Shown here: one piece after another, positions 36,819-44,849 of the stretch
How the letters are laid out: each line of letters begins with the position of its first letter
Numbering within the stretch: the first letter of the stretch is position 1
Assembly: GCA_009838525.1 (NCBI GenBank)
Contig: VXRJ01000022.1
Coordinates: 53,451-117,450, forward strand
Origin: Acidobacteriota bacterium
GTDB taxonomy: Bacteria > Acidobacteriota > Vicinamibacteria > Vicinamibacterales > UBA8438
DNA length: 64,000 nucleotides
Reading direction: 5' to 3'
Notes under the pieces: model-generated
The model's input: only the letters and a program-made list of their open reading frames with translations
Told to the model about the DNA's origin: nothing
Databases searched by the model: none
Position numbers and translations under genes: made by a program

Positions 36819-37601
36819 ATGCGCCTGTACGAAGAACTCGCGGAGTGGTGGCCGCTCCTCGACGACCCGGCGACCGCCTACGCCGTGGAAGCGGGCATCT
36901 ATGCCGACCTGCTGGCCGACGCTTGTGACGGGCCGATCGAGTCCCTGCTGGAGCTCGGCAGCGGCGGCGGCAACAACGCCCTGCACATGAAGCGGCGGTT
37001 CCCCAACCTGCTGCTCACGGACATCTCGGAAGAAATGCTGTCCGTGAGCCGCGCCCTCAACCCGGAATGCGAGCATCGGCTCGGCGACATGCGCACGCTG
37101 AGGCTCGGCCGGACGTTCGACGCGGTGTTCGTCCATGACGCCGTCTGCTACATGGCGACGGAAGCCGATCTGCGCCGCGCCATCGAGACTGCGCGGGTCC
37201 ACTGCCGGCCGGGCGGCGCCGTGCTGTTCGCGCCCGACTACGTCCGCGAGAACTTCCCAGACGAAATGACGGACGACGGTGGCTGCGACGAGCCTGCGCC
37301 TACCGGCCCCGCCGGCGCGCACCGGCGCGGCCTGCGCTATCTCGAGTGGCGCTGGGATCCGGACCCCGACGACACTCAGTACGTCGTCGACTACGCGTTC
37401 CTGCTGCGGGACCGTGACGGCTCGGCGCGGGTCGTGCACGACCGTCACGTCGAAGGGCTCTTCACGCGCCAGCGCTGGCTGGATCTGCTGGCCGAGGTCG
37501 GTTTCGAGGCTCGCAGCGTGCCGTTCGTGCACCCGGAAGTGGAGCCAGGCCGACACGAGATGTTCGTAGGACGCCTACGCGCGTCCCCTACCGTGCCATA
37601 G
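36819..37601 (+). CDS. Class I SAM-dependent methyltransferase
   Basis: The 260-residue cytoplasmic protein has the AdoMet-binding motif LLELGSGGGNNA at about 43-54, the acidic motif II near LLLTDISEEM, and a motif VFVHDAVCYM in the post-II region. The substrate is unknown; small-molecule methyltransferases share this pattern. It starts 15 bases after the upstream secreted protein gene and overlaps the 3' end of the convergent ABC permease by about 14 bases. Confidence 0.8.
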   Translation: MRLYEELAEWWPLLDDPATAYAVEAGIYADLLADACDGPIESLLELGSGGGNNALHMKRRFPNLLLTDISEEMLSVSRALNPECEHRLGDMRTLRLGRTFDAVFVHDAVCYMATEADLRRAIETARVHCRPGGAVLFAPDYVRENFPDEMTDDGGCDEPAPTGPAGAHRRGLRYLEWRWDPDPDDTQYVVDYAFLLRDRDGSARVVHDRHVEGLFTRQRWLDLLAEVGFEARSVPFVHPEVEPGRHEMFVGRLRASPTVP

Positions 37602-38328
37602 CGGTCTTGAAGCGCCGCATCAGGATCGCGAGCAGGAGCGACTGGTAAGCCAGTCCGGCGAGGAAGTAGAGCCACACCCGGGGTTCGCCGGCCTCCAGCA
37701 TCCAGAACACCTTGAGAGGCCAGTACAGCGGATCGATTCCGAACGCCACCTGCCAGGGCGGCGAGATGAACCAGGCAATGACGGGCGGCCACGAGAGCAC
37801 GCCGATTCCCTTCATGAGGGCGAATCCCTGAACCTTGTTCGAGGCGAAGGCGGCAACGAACAGCGCGTAGAGCGGCGCGGTAGGCGCGGTCTGGACGGCG
37901 GCGACAAAGGCGGGAACCAGACCTATCGTCACCAGGTCCGCGATGGCGATGCACGCCATCATCACCGGCACGCTCACCGCCATCGGCACCGCGATGCGGT
38001 ATGCGAGGTAGCCCTCCACCGTGAGCGGCGTGACCTGAAGCGCCGTGAGGGTGCGATCGTCCTTCTGGTCGAGCAGCAGGAATCCGACCACGGACCCCAT
38101 CAGCGTCGGGATCATCAGGACGAGGAAGCTCACCAGGAGCGGGTAGTACGGGACGAGGTCGAACCCGTAGCGCTCGCCGAGCCACACGTTCAGGGCGGGA
38201 AAGCCCCATCGGAACGCCAGGGCGATGACGACCGGCACCCCGACCAGCCACCGCAGCATGCTGTCGCGCGCGATGCTCCTGGCGTCGATAGGCCCGAGCG
38301 CCCGGATAACGGCGGCTGCCGACGGCAT
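37588..38328 (-). CDS. ABC exporter permease, second subunit
   Basis: The 246-residue membrane protein has about six segments (for example LVSFLVLMIPTLMGSVVGFLLL and LYALFVAAFAS). The stretch DQKDDRTLTALQVTPLTVEGYLAYR is the cytoplasmic loop typical of ABC-2 type permeases. With the next two genes it forms a complete exporter: two different permeases and one ATPase. The arrangement recalls the mycobacterial Rv2686c-Rv2688c exporter group, but the substrate is unknown. Its ATG shares a base with the TGA of the preceding permease gene. Confidence 0.75.
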   Translation of the reverse strand: MPSAAAVIRALGPIDARSIARDSMLRWLVGVPVVIALAFRWGFPALNVWLGERYGFDLVPYYPLLVSFLVLMIPTLMGSVVGFLLLDQKDDRTLTALQVTPLTVEGYLAYRIAVPMAVSVPVMMACIAIADLVTIGLVPAFVAAVQTAPTAPLYALFVAAFASNKVQGFALMKGIGVLSWPPVIAWFISPPWQVAFGIDPLYWPLKVFWMLEAGEPRVWLYFLAGLAYQSLLLAILMRRFKTAMAR

Positions 38329-39032
38329 CAGCGGGTCCCCTCACGGGCAACCAGGTAGCGTTCGAACGCCCGCTGGCCGGCAAGGAACAGCAGCCCCGCC
38401 CAGACCGCGGAATAGAGCAACCCATAGGCCCACTGCCACGACGGAATCGGCCCGAACGCCGCCGCCAGCAGCGTGAGCGGCGCCGTGAAGGGATGGAGAT
38501 AGAGCAGCCAGGTATCCCATACGCCGAAGTAGTGCAGGATCGGCAGCGAGAGAATGAACGTGAACGGGACCGAGGGAAAGAGGAACTCGTTGATCGACCG
38601 ATAGCGGGCGACGAGGACAAAACCCGTCAGCGTATAGAGGGTGGCCGCCAGCACGATGCCCGCCGCCAGCGGGCCTATCGCGAAACCGCCGCCATGGGCG
38701 GACCAGACGATGACGGCCTGCTCGACCAGCGAGAGCGCGGCCAGCGTCAGCGTCTTCGACGCGAGATACTCCCAGTCCGCGAGCGGCGTCACCACCTGGG
38801 CCTCCAGCGTCCCTTCGTTCTTCTCGAGCAGGACGAGTCCGGCGACGAAGTAGAAGTTGACCACGACCAGATTGCCGAACACGAAGGCGGGCAGGACATA
38901 GGCCCAGTCGATGGCGGGAAGGACCGTTAGCACGACGAACCAGCAGGCCAGCAGGAAGGCCACCGCGTAGTAGAAGCCGTTCCGCATCTGCAACTGGAAG
39001 TCCAGGCGAACGGTGGCGGCCAGCCTGCGCAT
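38328..39032 (-). CDS. ABC exporter permease, first subunit
   Basis: The 234-residue ABC-2 type membrane protein has six predicted segments and the loop LLEKNEGTLEAQVVTPLADWEYLASK, which resembles the coupling region of the paired permease at 37588. It lies four bases after the ATPase gene and shares a base with the start of the second permease, so the order is ATPase, permease, permease on one transcript. The transported compound cannot be inferred from sequence. Confidence 0.75.
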   Translation of the reverse strand: MRRLAATVRLDFQLQMRNGFYYAVAFLLACWFVVLTVLPAIDWAYVLPAFVFGNLVVVNFYFVAGLVLLEKNEGTLEAQVVTPLADWEYLASKTLTLAALSLVEQAVIVWSAHGGGFAIGPLAAGIVLAATLYTLTGFVLVARYRSINEFLFPSVPFTFILSLPILHYFGVWDTWLLYLHPFTAPLTLLAAAFGPIPSWQWAYGLLYSAVWAGLLFLAGQRAFERYLVAREGTR

Positions 39033-39036
39033 CGGC

Positions 39037-39894
39037 TTACTCCAGGCTGTGGCCGGTTACGCTGAGGAAGACATCCTCGAGCGTCGCTTCCTGCGTGTGC
39101 AGGGTCTGGATAGTGGCGTCACGCAGCAGGGCCTGGAAGTCGGCGTTGGCGCCGAGCCCGTCGAGCGGAAACTCGCGTCGCCCGGGGTTGCCCCGGAGGC
39201 GGTACTCCATCACGACCGTGCGCGCGCCGTGGGCCAGCTTGAGCTTCTGCGGCGACTCGACGATCCGTATCTCTCCGTTGACGATGAACGCCACGCGGTC
39301 GCACAGGTCGTCGGCCACCGTCATGTCGTGGGTCGTCAGGAACACGGTGCGCCCGGCAGCCTTCATCTCCCGAACGAGGTTGCGGATGCCCCGCCCGCTA
39401 CCCGGGTCGAGCCCCACCGTCGGCTCGTCGAGGAAGATCAACTGCGGGTCGTTGAGCAGGGCGCGCGCCACGCCGAGCCGTGTCTTCATGCCCTTCGAGT
39501 ACTCCGAGACGAGGCGGGGCCCGTCGTCCGCCAGACCCACCATTTCCAGAAGCGCTTCCGGCTCACGAGTCTCTCCCCGGTACAGCGCCCGGAAGTAGCT
39601 CAGGTTCTCAACGCCCGTAAGCCGAAGGTAGTGATTGGGCAACTCGAACGAGACGCCTATTCGTTCGTAGTAGTCGGCTCCCCAATCCGCGAGGTCACGG
39701 CCGAGCACGGAGACGGCGCCCTCATAGCCTCGCAGCAGCCCGATCAGAACCTTCTGCGTCGTCGACTTCCCCGCGCCGCTCGGTCCGAGAAACCCGAGAA
39801 TCTCGCCCCGGTCAATTCGAAACGACAGATTCCGGACCGCCGGGCTCGTCCCGGCTGCATAGGTAAACGTCAGCCCGTCGACATCGACCACCAT
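39037..39894 (-). CDS. ABC transporter ATP-binding protein
   Basis: The 285-residue protein has Walker A GPSGAGKST (37-45), a variant signature YSKGM in place of LSGGQ, Walker B LIFLDEP and the H-loop TTHDM. The C-terminal extension after residue 215 resembles that of ABC-2 type exporters such as the DrrA group. It is cytoplasmic and powers the two permeases encoded just downstream. A methyltransferase gene starts about 780 bases upstream on the same strand, with the two ORFs 42 bases apart, so co-transcription is possible. Confidence 0.88.
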   Translation of the reverse strand: MVVDVDGLTFTYAAGTSPAVRNLSFRIDRGEILGFLGPSGAGKSTTQKVLIGLLRGYEGAVSVLGRDLADWGADYYERIGVSFELPNHYLRLTGVENLSYFRALYRGETREPEALLEMVGLADDGPRLVSEYSKGMKTRLGVARALLNDPQLIFLDEPTVGLDPGSGRGIRNLVREMKAAGRTVFLTTHDMTVADDLCDRVAFIVNGEIRIVESPQKLKLAHGARTVVMEYRLRGNPGRREFPLDGLGANADFQALLRDATIQTLHTQEATLEDVFLSVTGHSLE

Positions 39895-39936
39895 CCGTCA
39901 ACACTCTCTCACGGTTGGGGCGCGCCGCCAGGCGTC

Positions 39937-40677
39937 TCAGTGGGCGCGGAGCACGAAGAACTGGTAGCCGTAGCACTCCGAAAAGGCATGCCAGACGTCT
40001 ATCTCGCGCTGGATCCCGTCCGCCAGCTCCTGTGCGTCCCGCCTGCCGGGATAACGCTTGCGGAACGCGGTCACGTTGTCCTGAAGGGGGCGATAGTAGT
40101 CGTCCCACCAGGCCGACGCGGGGAGGGGAAAGTGGGCCACCGTCTCGTAACCGCACCGGTCGACGGCCTGCAGAAGAGTCGGCACGTCACGCATGTCCGG
40201 ATACTCCTCTCTCCAGAACGCCTCGCACGCACCGGGCGGGTCCGGCCGCCGCCAGCAGGCCTCCGTCACCACGATGTGGCCTCCATCCGCGAGGAGCCGG
40301 CGCCAGTCGCGGAGCCCGACCTCGAAGCCGATGTTGTAGATCGCCCCTTCGGACCAGATGACCTCGAAGGAGCCGTCACCAAAGTCGAGCCGCCCCATGT
40401 CGGCGACCCGGGCTTCCAGCCGGTGCGTCAGCCCCAGGCGCAGCGCCTCGCGGTTCAGGAAGTCGACGAACGGCGCGTGATTGTCCACCGCCACGATGTG
40501 CGCCGCCGAGCCCTTCGCCAGAACCAGTGTCTGGGCGCCGGTGCCACAGCCGATGTCGAGCACGCGGGTTCCCGGGCCGACACCCGGAACGAGCGCAAGG
40601 GCTCGAAGCGTACTCGCGGCCTCTCCCGGCCCCTGCCGCGGCAACCCGCTGAACAGCTCGAAGAAAAGCGCGTCCAT
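39937..40677 (-). CDS. Class I SAM-dependent methyltransferase
   Basis: The 246-residue protein has the AdoMet motif VLDIGCGTGAQT near residue 39, the acidic HIVAVDNHAPFVDF strand end and IWSEGAIYNIGF after motif II. The C-terminal part resembles small-molecule methyltransferases of the UbiE/COQ5-like group. The ATG at 40677 is chosen because homology begins there (MDALFFELFSG) and a run of G residues is just upstream. The frame is open further but overlaps the membrane protein gene. The substrate is unknown. Confidence 0.8.
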   Translation of the reverse strand: MDALFFELFSGLPRQGPGEAASTLRALALVPGVGPGTRVLDIGCGTGAQTLVLAKGSAAHIVAVDNHAPFVDFLNREALRLGLTHRLEARVADMGRLDFGDGSFEVIWSEGAIYNIGFEVGLRDWRRLLADGGHIVVTEACWRRPDPPGACEAFWREEYPDMRDVPTLLQAVDRCGYETVAHFPLPASAWWDDYYRPLQDNVTAFRKRYPGRRDAQELADGIQREIDVWHAFSECYGYQFFVLRAH

Positions 40678-40697
40678 GCTCCCCCCCAATCCGATGA

Positions 40698-41432
40698 TCA
40701 ATAGCCCAGGACGCTGTAGTTGCCGTCCAGAACCAGGCGAACGGACACGTACAGCCCCAACAGCCCGCACAGCACCCAGGGGGAATTCGTGGCGAAAATG
40801 TACGCGCACATCTCGCCCCTGGTGATATGTCTGTGCCGGTTGGCCACGAAGAAACTCACCAGGTAGCCCGACGTCGCATAAGTCCATTGCCAGAACAGCA
40901 TGACGCCGAGAATACCGGCATGGACCGCGGGCAGGAAATCGACCGTATACGCCGCGTAGAGAATCAGCGTCGGCGCCGGCGTGACGAAACCGTTGACGAT
41001 ATCGACGTTGAAGCCGTACGTGCGGCGATCCGAATAGGACTCGTCGAACTGGGAGTACGTCGCCCAGACATCCGCCCAGACCGTCGGGGAAAGCGCCCGT
41101 CTCAACGGCACCCTCTTGAAGAGAAACTCACCAGCCGGCGTCCGGCCCGTCTCCCGTTGCCAGTTGCGCCAGTACACGGTGCGCTGCTCGATGTAGTCCC
41201 GCCGAAAGAACAGGCACGCCTCCCAATAGGAAATCAGCAGGTTGATGGACAGGAACAGACTCAACACGGAATGGAGGACGTCGAGATCCCCGTGCAGGTA
41301 GTAGCGGGCGCCAATGCCGGCAACGGCCAGTAGGCCGATCGCCAACATCGCCAAGAGCCCGGCCGGTATGCCCGAACCGCGTCTGCGAGAGCGTTGGCGC
41401 GGAGCGGCTTGATCGGAGTCGTATTCGCTCAC
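40698..41432 (-). CDS. Multi-pass membrane protein of unknown function
   Basis: I do not recognise the family. The 244-residue protein has a charged N-terminus (residues 1-20), then about five to six membrane segments at roughly 22-47, 52-76, 146-195 (probably two or three) and 205-235. Between them is a soluble loop, TVYWRNWQRETGRTPAGEF, followed by LKRRALSP-like basic residues. It begins only five bases after the Fic gene stop and is probably made from the same transcript. This makes it a candidate partner, target or protector for the Fic protein, with no direct evidence for any of these. Confidence 0.6.
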   Translation of the reverse strand: MSEYDSDQAAPRQRSRRRGSGIPAGLLAMLAIGLLAVAGIGARYYLHGDLDVLHSVLSLFLSINLLISYWEACLFFRRDYIEQRTVYWRNWQRETGRTPAGEFLFKRVPLRRALSPTVWADVWATYSQFDESYSDRRTYGFNVDIVNGFVTPAPTLILYAAYTVDFLPAVHAGILGVMLFWQWTYATSGYLVSFFVANRHRHITRGEMCAYIFATNSPWVLCGLLGLYVSVRLVLDGNYSVLGY

Positions 41433-41437
41433 TTGAG

Positions 41438-42400
41438 TCAGTACCTGCCGATTGCTCCGAAGTCGATCTCAACGGTCGGTTCGCGTTCTCGGATCGAGAA
41501 CTTGATGAACCCCGTTTCCGCCAGCCTTGTCAGTTCCCGGTAGAACGTGCGCGTAGTGACGCCCCGGTACACGCTCTTCACGTATGGAGCGTCGCGGAGC
41601 TCCGAGTAGTCAATCTTCTGCGACGGTGCTTCTGTGAAGGGATCGACCGGCTCGGTTTCGTGGAGAAGAAAGTCCAGCAGGGTGGCACGGTAGACGACTC
41701 GGTTCAGCTTCGTCTTGATGAAGTTGTTGATGCCCTTGAGCTCGGTGGCAAAGCCCTCGACACCGAACCCCACGAACGCATTCAGGTCGAACGGCTGCGT
41801 GCGCCGGCTGTGCTGAAGCAGCCGCTTGTACTCGTCTCCATGACGATAGAAATAGTCCGACAAACCATAGAACCCGAAGACGTTGTAGTTGCCCTGGTAG
41901 AGAATCCCCGCCTCGACCAGCCTGGAGACCCTTCCGTTTCCGTCGCCGAACGGGTGAATCGTAACGAGGAAGAAGTGCGCGAGCAGGGCTCGCACCACGG
42001 GGTGGTTCGCCATGAACGCCCGGGAATGCACGAACTCGACGAATTCATCAACGAGTCTGGATACGTCTTCCGGCGGCGCGCCCCGATGCACTCCGCCCAG
42101 CGCCTCGGTCCCCACGACGACCGGATGCGTCCGCAGGCGCCCAGACTGACCGGAGGGAGGAGTAGTCGAGGAGGCCATGGCATCCATCTGCCGACCCACC
42201 GCCGCGTCTGAGAGGGGATTGCCCTCGAGGGCGGTCGTTCCGTGAATCGCACGCACGCGTTTCAGTCGATCGAGCTGAACTCTCCAGTCCGGCGGCAGCA
42301 CGAGGTTGAGGGCAGCTTCTCTGGACGCCTCGATCTGGATCAACCGCCATATAGCGTCGTCATGCATGTCACGTTTTTTGACAGCTTGTATGACCGCCAT
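41438..42400 (-). CDS. Fic-domain protein with N-terminal inhibitory motif (likely AMP transferase)
   Basis: The 320-residue protein has the full Fic active-site motif HPFGDGNGR at about 149-157. The catalytic His, the acidic residue and the Gly/Arg anchors are all present. Near residue 55 the sequence TTALEG fits the inhibitory helix motif (S/T)xxxE(G/N), whose Glu blocks ATP binding, so it resembles class II Fic proteins that control themselves. Fic enzymes attach AMP to target proteins. A C-terminal winged-helix-like region (YRELTRLAETGFIKFS) is typical of the larger group. The ATG at 42400 is the chosen start. Confidence 0.88.
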   Translation of the reverse strand: MAVIQAVKKRDMHDDAIWRLIQIEASREAALNLVLPPDWRVQLDRLKRVRAIHGTTALEGNPLSDAAVGRQMDAMASSTTPPSGQSGRLRTHPVVVGTEALGGVHRGAPPEDVSRLVDEFVEFVHSRAFMANHPVVRALLAHFFLVTIHPFGDGNGRVSRLVEAGILYQGNYNVFGFYGLSDYFYRHGDEYKRLLQHSRRTQPFDLNAFVGFGVEGFATELKGINNFIKTKLNRVVYRATLLDFLLHETEPVDPFTEAPSQKIDYSELRDAPYVKSVYRGVTTRTFYRELTRLAETGFIKFSIREREPTVEIDFGAIGRY

Positions 42401-42482
42401 CGCGTCCAGAATGATCCCCCCACGTCCGACTAGTCCTCCGTCGCTCTGCCCACGCGCGGGTCCGACGCGCCCCTGCCGACGC

Positions 42483-42989
42483 TCAGTTCGGGTCGGTCCG
42501 CGGGTCGGCCGATTCCACCACCGCCTTGACCGCTTCGAAGATGCCGCGCGCAAGTTCCTGGGAGATCCGTTCGCGGATCGCGCCGCACGGCACGAGGATG
42601 GTGTCGCTGTCCGTGTCGATCGCGACGTCCCATCGGTCGCGCGTGATCCCTTCCGGCCGGTCCTCTACCACCTCGGTCGGAATGGCGTTCGCTTCGGGAC
42701 GACCCGGCGCGACGGAGGCCGCGATCGGAGCGCCGTTGATCAGCACGCGCGCGGAGCGAATGGTGTGCTTCGGGATCTCCCGGTCGCCGAAGTGGAAGGC
42801 GTACCCATCCTCGGTGAATAGCGTCAGCCCTTCGTCGCCCGGGATCTCGGCCAGGACCGATCGTCCACCCGCCTCCAAGGTCGCCCGTTCCGACTTGCGC
42901 CGCCGCCGGTCCTTCGTCAACGACGTCATCAGGCGGAGCGCGAGGACGAACAGGGCGATGGCGACAAGCGCCGCCACGACGTCACGCAT
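42483..42989 (-). CDS. Single-pass membrane protein of unknown function
   Basis: The 168-residue protein is unrecognised. A single N-terminal membrane helix (residues about 5-22) is followed by a highly basic stretch (KDRRRRK), then a beta-rich domain containing GDEGLTLFTEDGYAFHFGDREIP. No enzyme motif is visible. It is probably inner-membrane anchored with a cytoplasmic or periplasmic domain. It is divergent from thiI and 82 bases upstream of the Fic gene on the same strand. Confidence 0.55.
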   Translation of the reverse strand: MRDVVAALVAIALFVLALRLMTSLTKDRRRRKSERATLEAGGRSVLAEIPGDEGLTLFTEDGYAFHFGDREIPKHTIRSARVLINGAPIAASVAPGRPEANAIPTEVVEDRPEGITRDRWDVAIDTDSDTILVPCGAIRERISQELARGIFEAVKAVVESADPRTDPN

Positions 42990-43066
42990 CCGGGGTATCG
43001 TAACGGGATCCGCCGCGGGGATGTCTCCGCCGCCCAGGGGTCCTGGCGCGGCCGCCTGAAGTCGCC

Positions 43067-44320
43067 ATGGATTCGGTCATCGTTCACTATCAGGAGATCG
43101 CGCTGAAGGGACGGAACCGTCCCTGGTTCATCGACCGTCTGGTGAGCAACCTGCGCCAGGCGACCGCGGGCCTCGACGTGAAACAGGTCCGCGCCCTCAT
43201 GGGGCGGATCGAGGTAACGCTCGGCCCGTCAGCCGACTGGCCGGCGCTACGCGAACGGCTGTCCAACGTCTTCGGCGTGGCCAACTTTGCCCGCGCGGGG
43301 ACATCCCAACCGGACGTCGACGCGATTGCCGCCGCCATCGTCGAGCAGCTCGAAGCGGGAGTAGACGGGGCGGGCGCCGACACCAGCTTTCGTGTCCGCG
43401 CGACGCGCGCCGACAAGACCTATCCCCTCACGTCGCCCGAGATCGAACGGGCGGTAGGCGGCCGGATCAAGCAGGAGATCGGCTGGCGCGTCAACCTCGA
43501 GCAGCCCGACGTTCCGATCCGGGTCGAAGTGCTGCCGGGCCGCATCTTCCACACCATCGGGAAGGAACCGGGAGCGGGCGGGCTGCCGACGGGATCGAGC
43601 GGCTCGGTCGTCTGCCTCCTCTCCGGCGGCATCGATTCGCCGGTTGCCGCCAACCGCCTGATGAAGCGCGGCTGCCGCGTCCGGTTCGTCCACTTTCATG
43701 CCTACCCCATTCTGTCGCGCGCCTCGCTCGACAAGGCACGCGAGCTGGTCGAGCTACTCACGCGGCGGCAGTTGCAGTCGCGGCTGTATGCGGTGCCGTT
43801 CGGCGAGATTCAGCAGCAGGTGGTGCTGTCGGCGCCGCCGCCGCTCCGCGTCGTCCTCTACCGCCGGCTGATGATGCGGATCGCCGAACGCCTGGCGCGC
43901 GCGTGCGATGCCCGGGCGCTCGTGACCGGCGAGTCGGTCGGCCAGGTGGCGTCGCAGACCCTCGACAACCTTGCCGTGATCAACGACGTCGTCCGGCTAC
44001 CCGTGCTGCGCCCTCTCGTCGGATCCGACAAGGAGGAAATCGTCAACGAAGCGCGCCGGCTCGGGACTTATCCGATTTCGATCATTCCGGATCAGGACTG
44101 CTGCACGCTCTTCGTCCCGCGCCGGCCGGCCACCCGCGCGTCCCGGGACGAAGTGGAGCGGGCCGAGCGCGATTTGCCGATGGACGCGATGATTGACCAG
44201 GCCCTCGCCGCGGCCGAGCGGACAGACGCGGTGTTTCCGGCGCGGCGCGACGCGCGGGCGCCGAAACCGCCGGCCGACGAGGGTGCTTCGCAGGCTGCCG
44301 AAGCGCCGCACGGCCTATAA
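43067..44320 (+). CDS. thiI: tRNA 4-thiouridine synthase
   Basis: ThiI activates uridine 8 of tRNA with ATP and receives sulfur from a persulfide donor. The 417-residue protein has an N-terminal ferredoxin-like part, a THUMP domain (about 60-165) and the PP-loop SGGIDS at 186-191. A conserved Cys region PDQDCCTLFVP lies near residue 350. There is no C-terminal rhodanese domain, unlike E. coli ThiI, so sulfur must come from another protein; a rhodanese gene lies at 46996. The tail is short and Ala/Pro-rich. Confidence 0.9.
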   Translation: MDSVIVHYQEIALKGRNRPWFIDRLVSNLRQATAGLDVKQVRALMGRIEVTLGPSADWPALRERLSNVFGVANFARAGTSQPDVDAIAAAIVEQLEAGVDGAGADTSFRVRATRADKTYPLTSPEIERAVGGRIKQEIGWRVNLEQPDVPIRVEVLPGRIFHTIGKEPGAGGLPTGSSGSVVCLLSGGIDSPVAANRLMKRGCRVRFVHFHAYPILSRASLDKARELVELLTRRQLQSRLYAVPFGEIQQQVVLSAPPPLRVVLYRRLMMRIAERLARACDARALVTGESVGQVASQTLDNLAVINDVVRLPVLRPLVGSDKEEIVNEARRLGTYPISIIPDQDCCTLFVPRRPATRASRDEVERAERDLPMDAMIDQALAAAERTDAVFPARRDARAPKPPADEGASQAAEAPHGL

Positions 44321-44330
44321 TCCACCCGCA

Positions 44331-44849
44331 ATGTCCATCCTGAAGGTGGCGCGCATGGGGCACCCCGTCCTCCGCACTCCCACCCCGCCGCTCGAACCGT
44401 CCGACATCAGTTCGCCCGAGATCCAGCGACTCATCGACGACATGTTCGAAACCATGAACGAGTACGCCGGCATCGGGCTGGCGGCGCCGCAGGTGCACCG
44501 CGAGCTCCGCCTGTTCGTGGCCGGCGTGGACGATCCGGACCAGGGGCTGCCGCCCGTCGTGATGATCAATCCCGAGATCGAGCCGCTCGGGGACGCCACG
44601 GAAGAAGACTGGGAGGGCTGCCTGAGCATCCCGGACATCCGCGGCCGCGTTCCCCGCGCAACGAAGATCCGCGTGCAGTCGCTGGACAGGCACGGCGCGC
44701 CGCAGCAGTTCACGGCCGCCGGTTTCGCGGCGCGGGTGATTCAGCACGAGACCGACCACCTCGACGGCGTGCTCTTCCTCGACCGGATGTCGTCGTTCGA
44801 CAGCCTCACGTTCCTGTCGGAGTACGACCGCTTCGCGGCGGGGGACTAG
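44331..44849 (+). CDS. def: Peptide deformylase
   Basis: The enzyme removes the formyl group from N-terminal methionine during protein maturation. All three family motifs are visible in the 172-residue protein: GIGLAAPQ at 47-54, EGCLSIP with Cys97 at 95-101, and QHETDHLDG with the His-Glu-x-x-His metal site at 139-143. The ATG at 44331 is eleven bases after the thiI stop. The 3' end overlaps the convergent thyX gene by 44 bases. Confidence 0.95.
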   Translation: MSILKVARMGHPVLRTPTPPLEPSDISSPEIQRLIDDMFETMNEYAGIGLAAPQVHRELRLFVAGVDDPDQGLPPVVMINPEIEPLGDATEEDWEGCLSIPDIRGRVPRATKIRVQSLDRHGAPQQFTAAGFAARVIQHETDHLDGVLFLDRMSSFDSLTFLSEYDRFAAGD

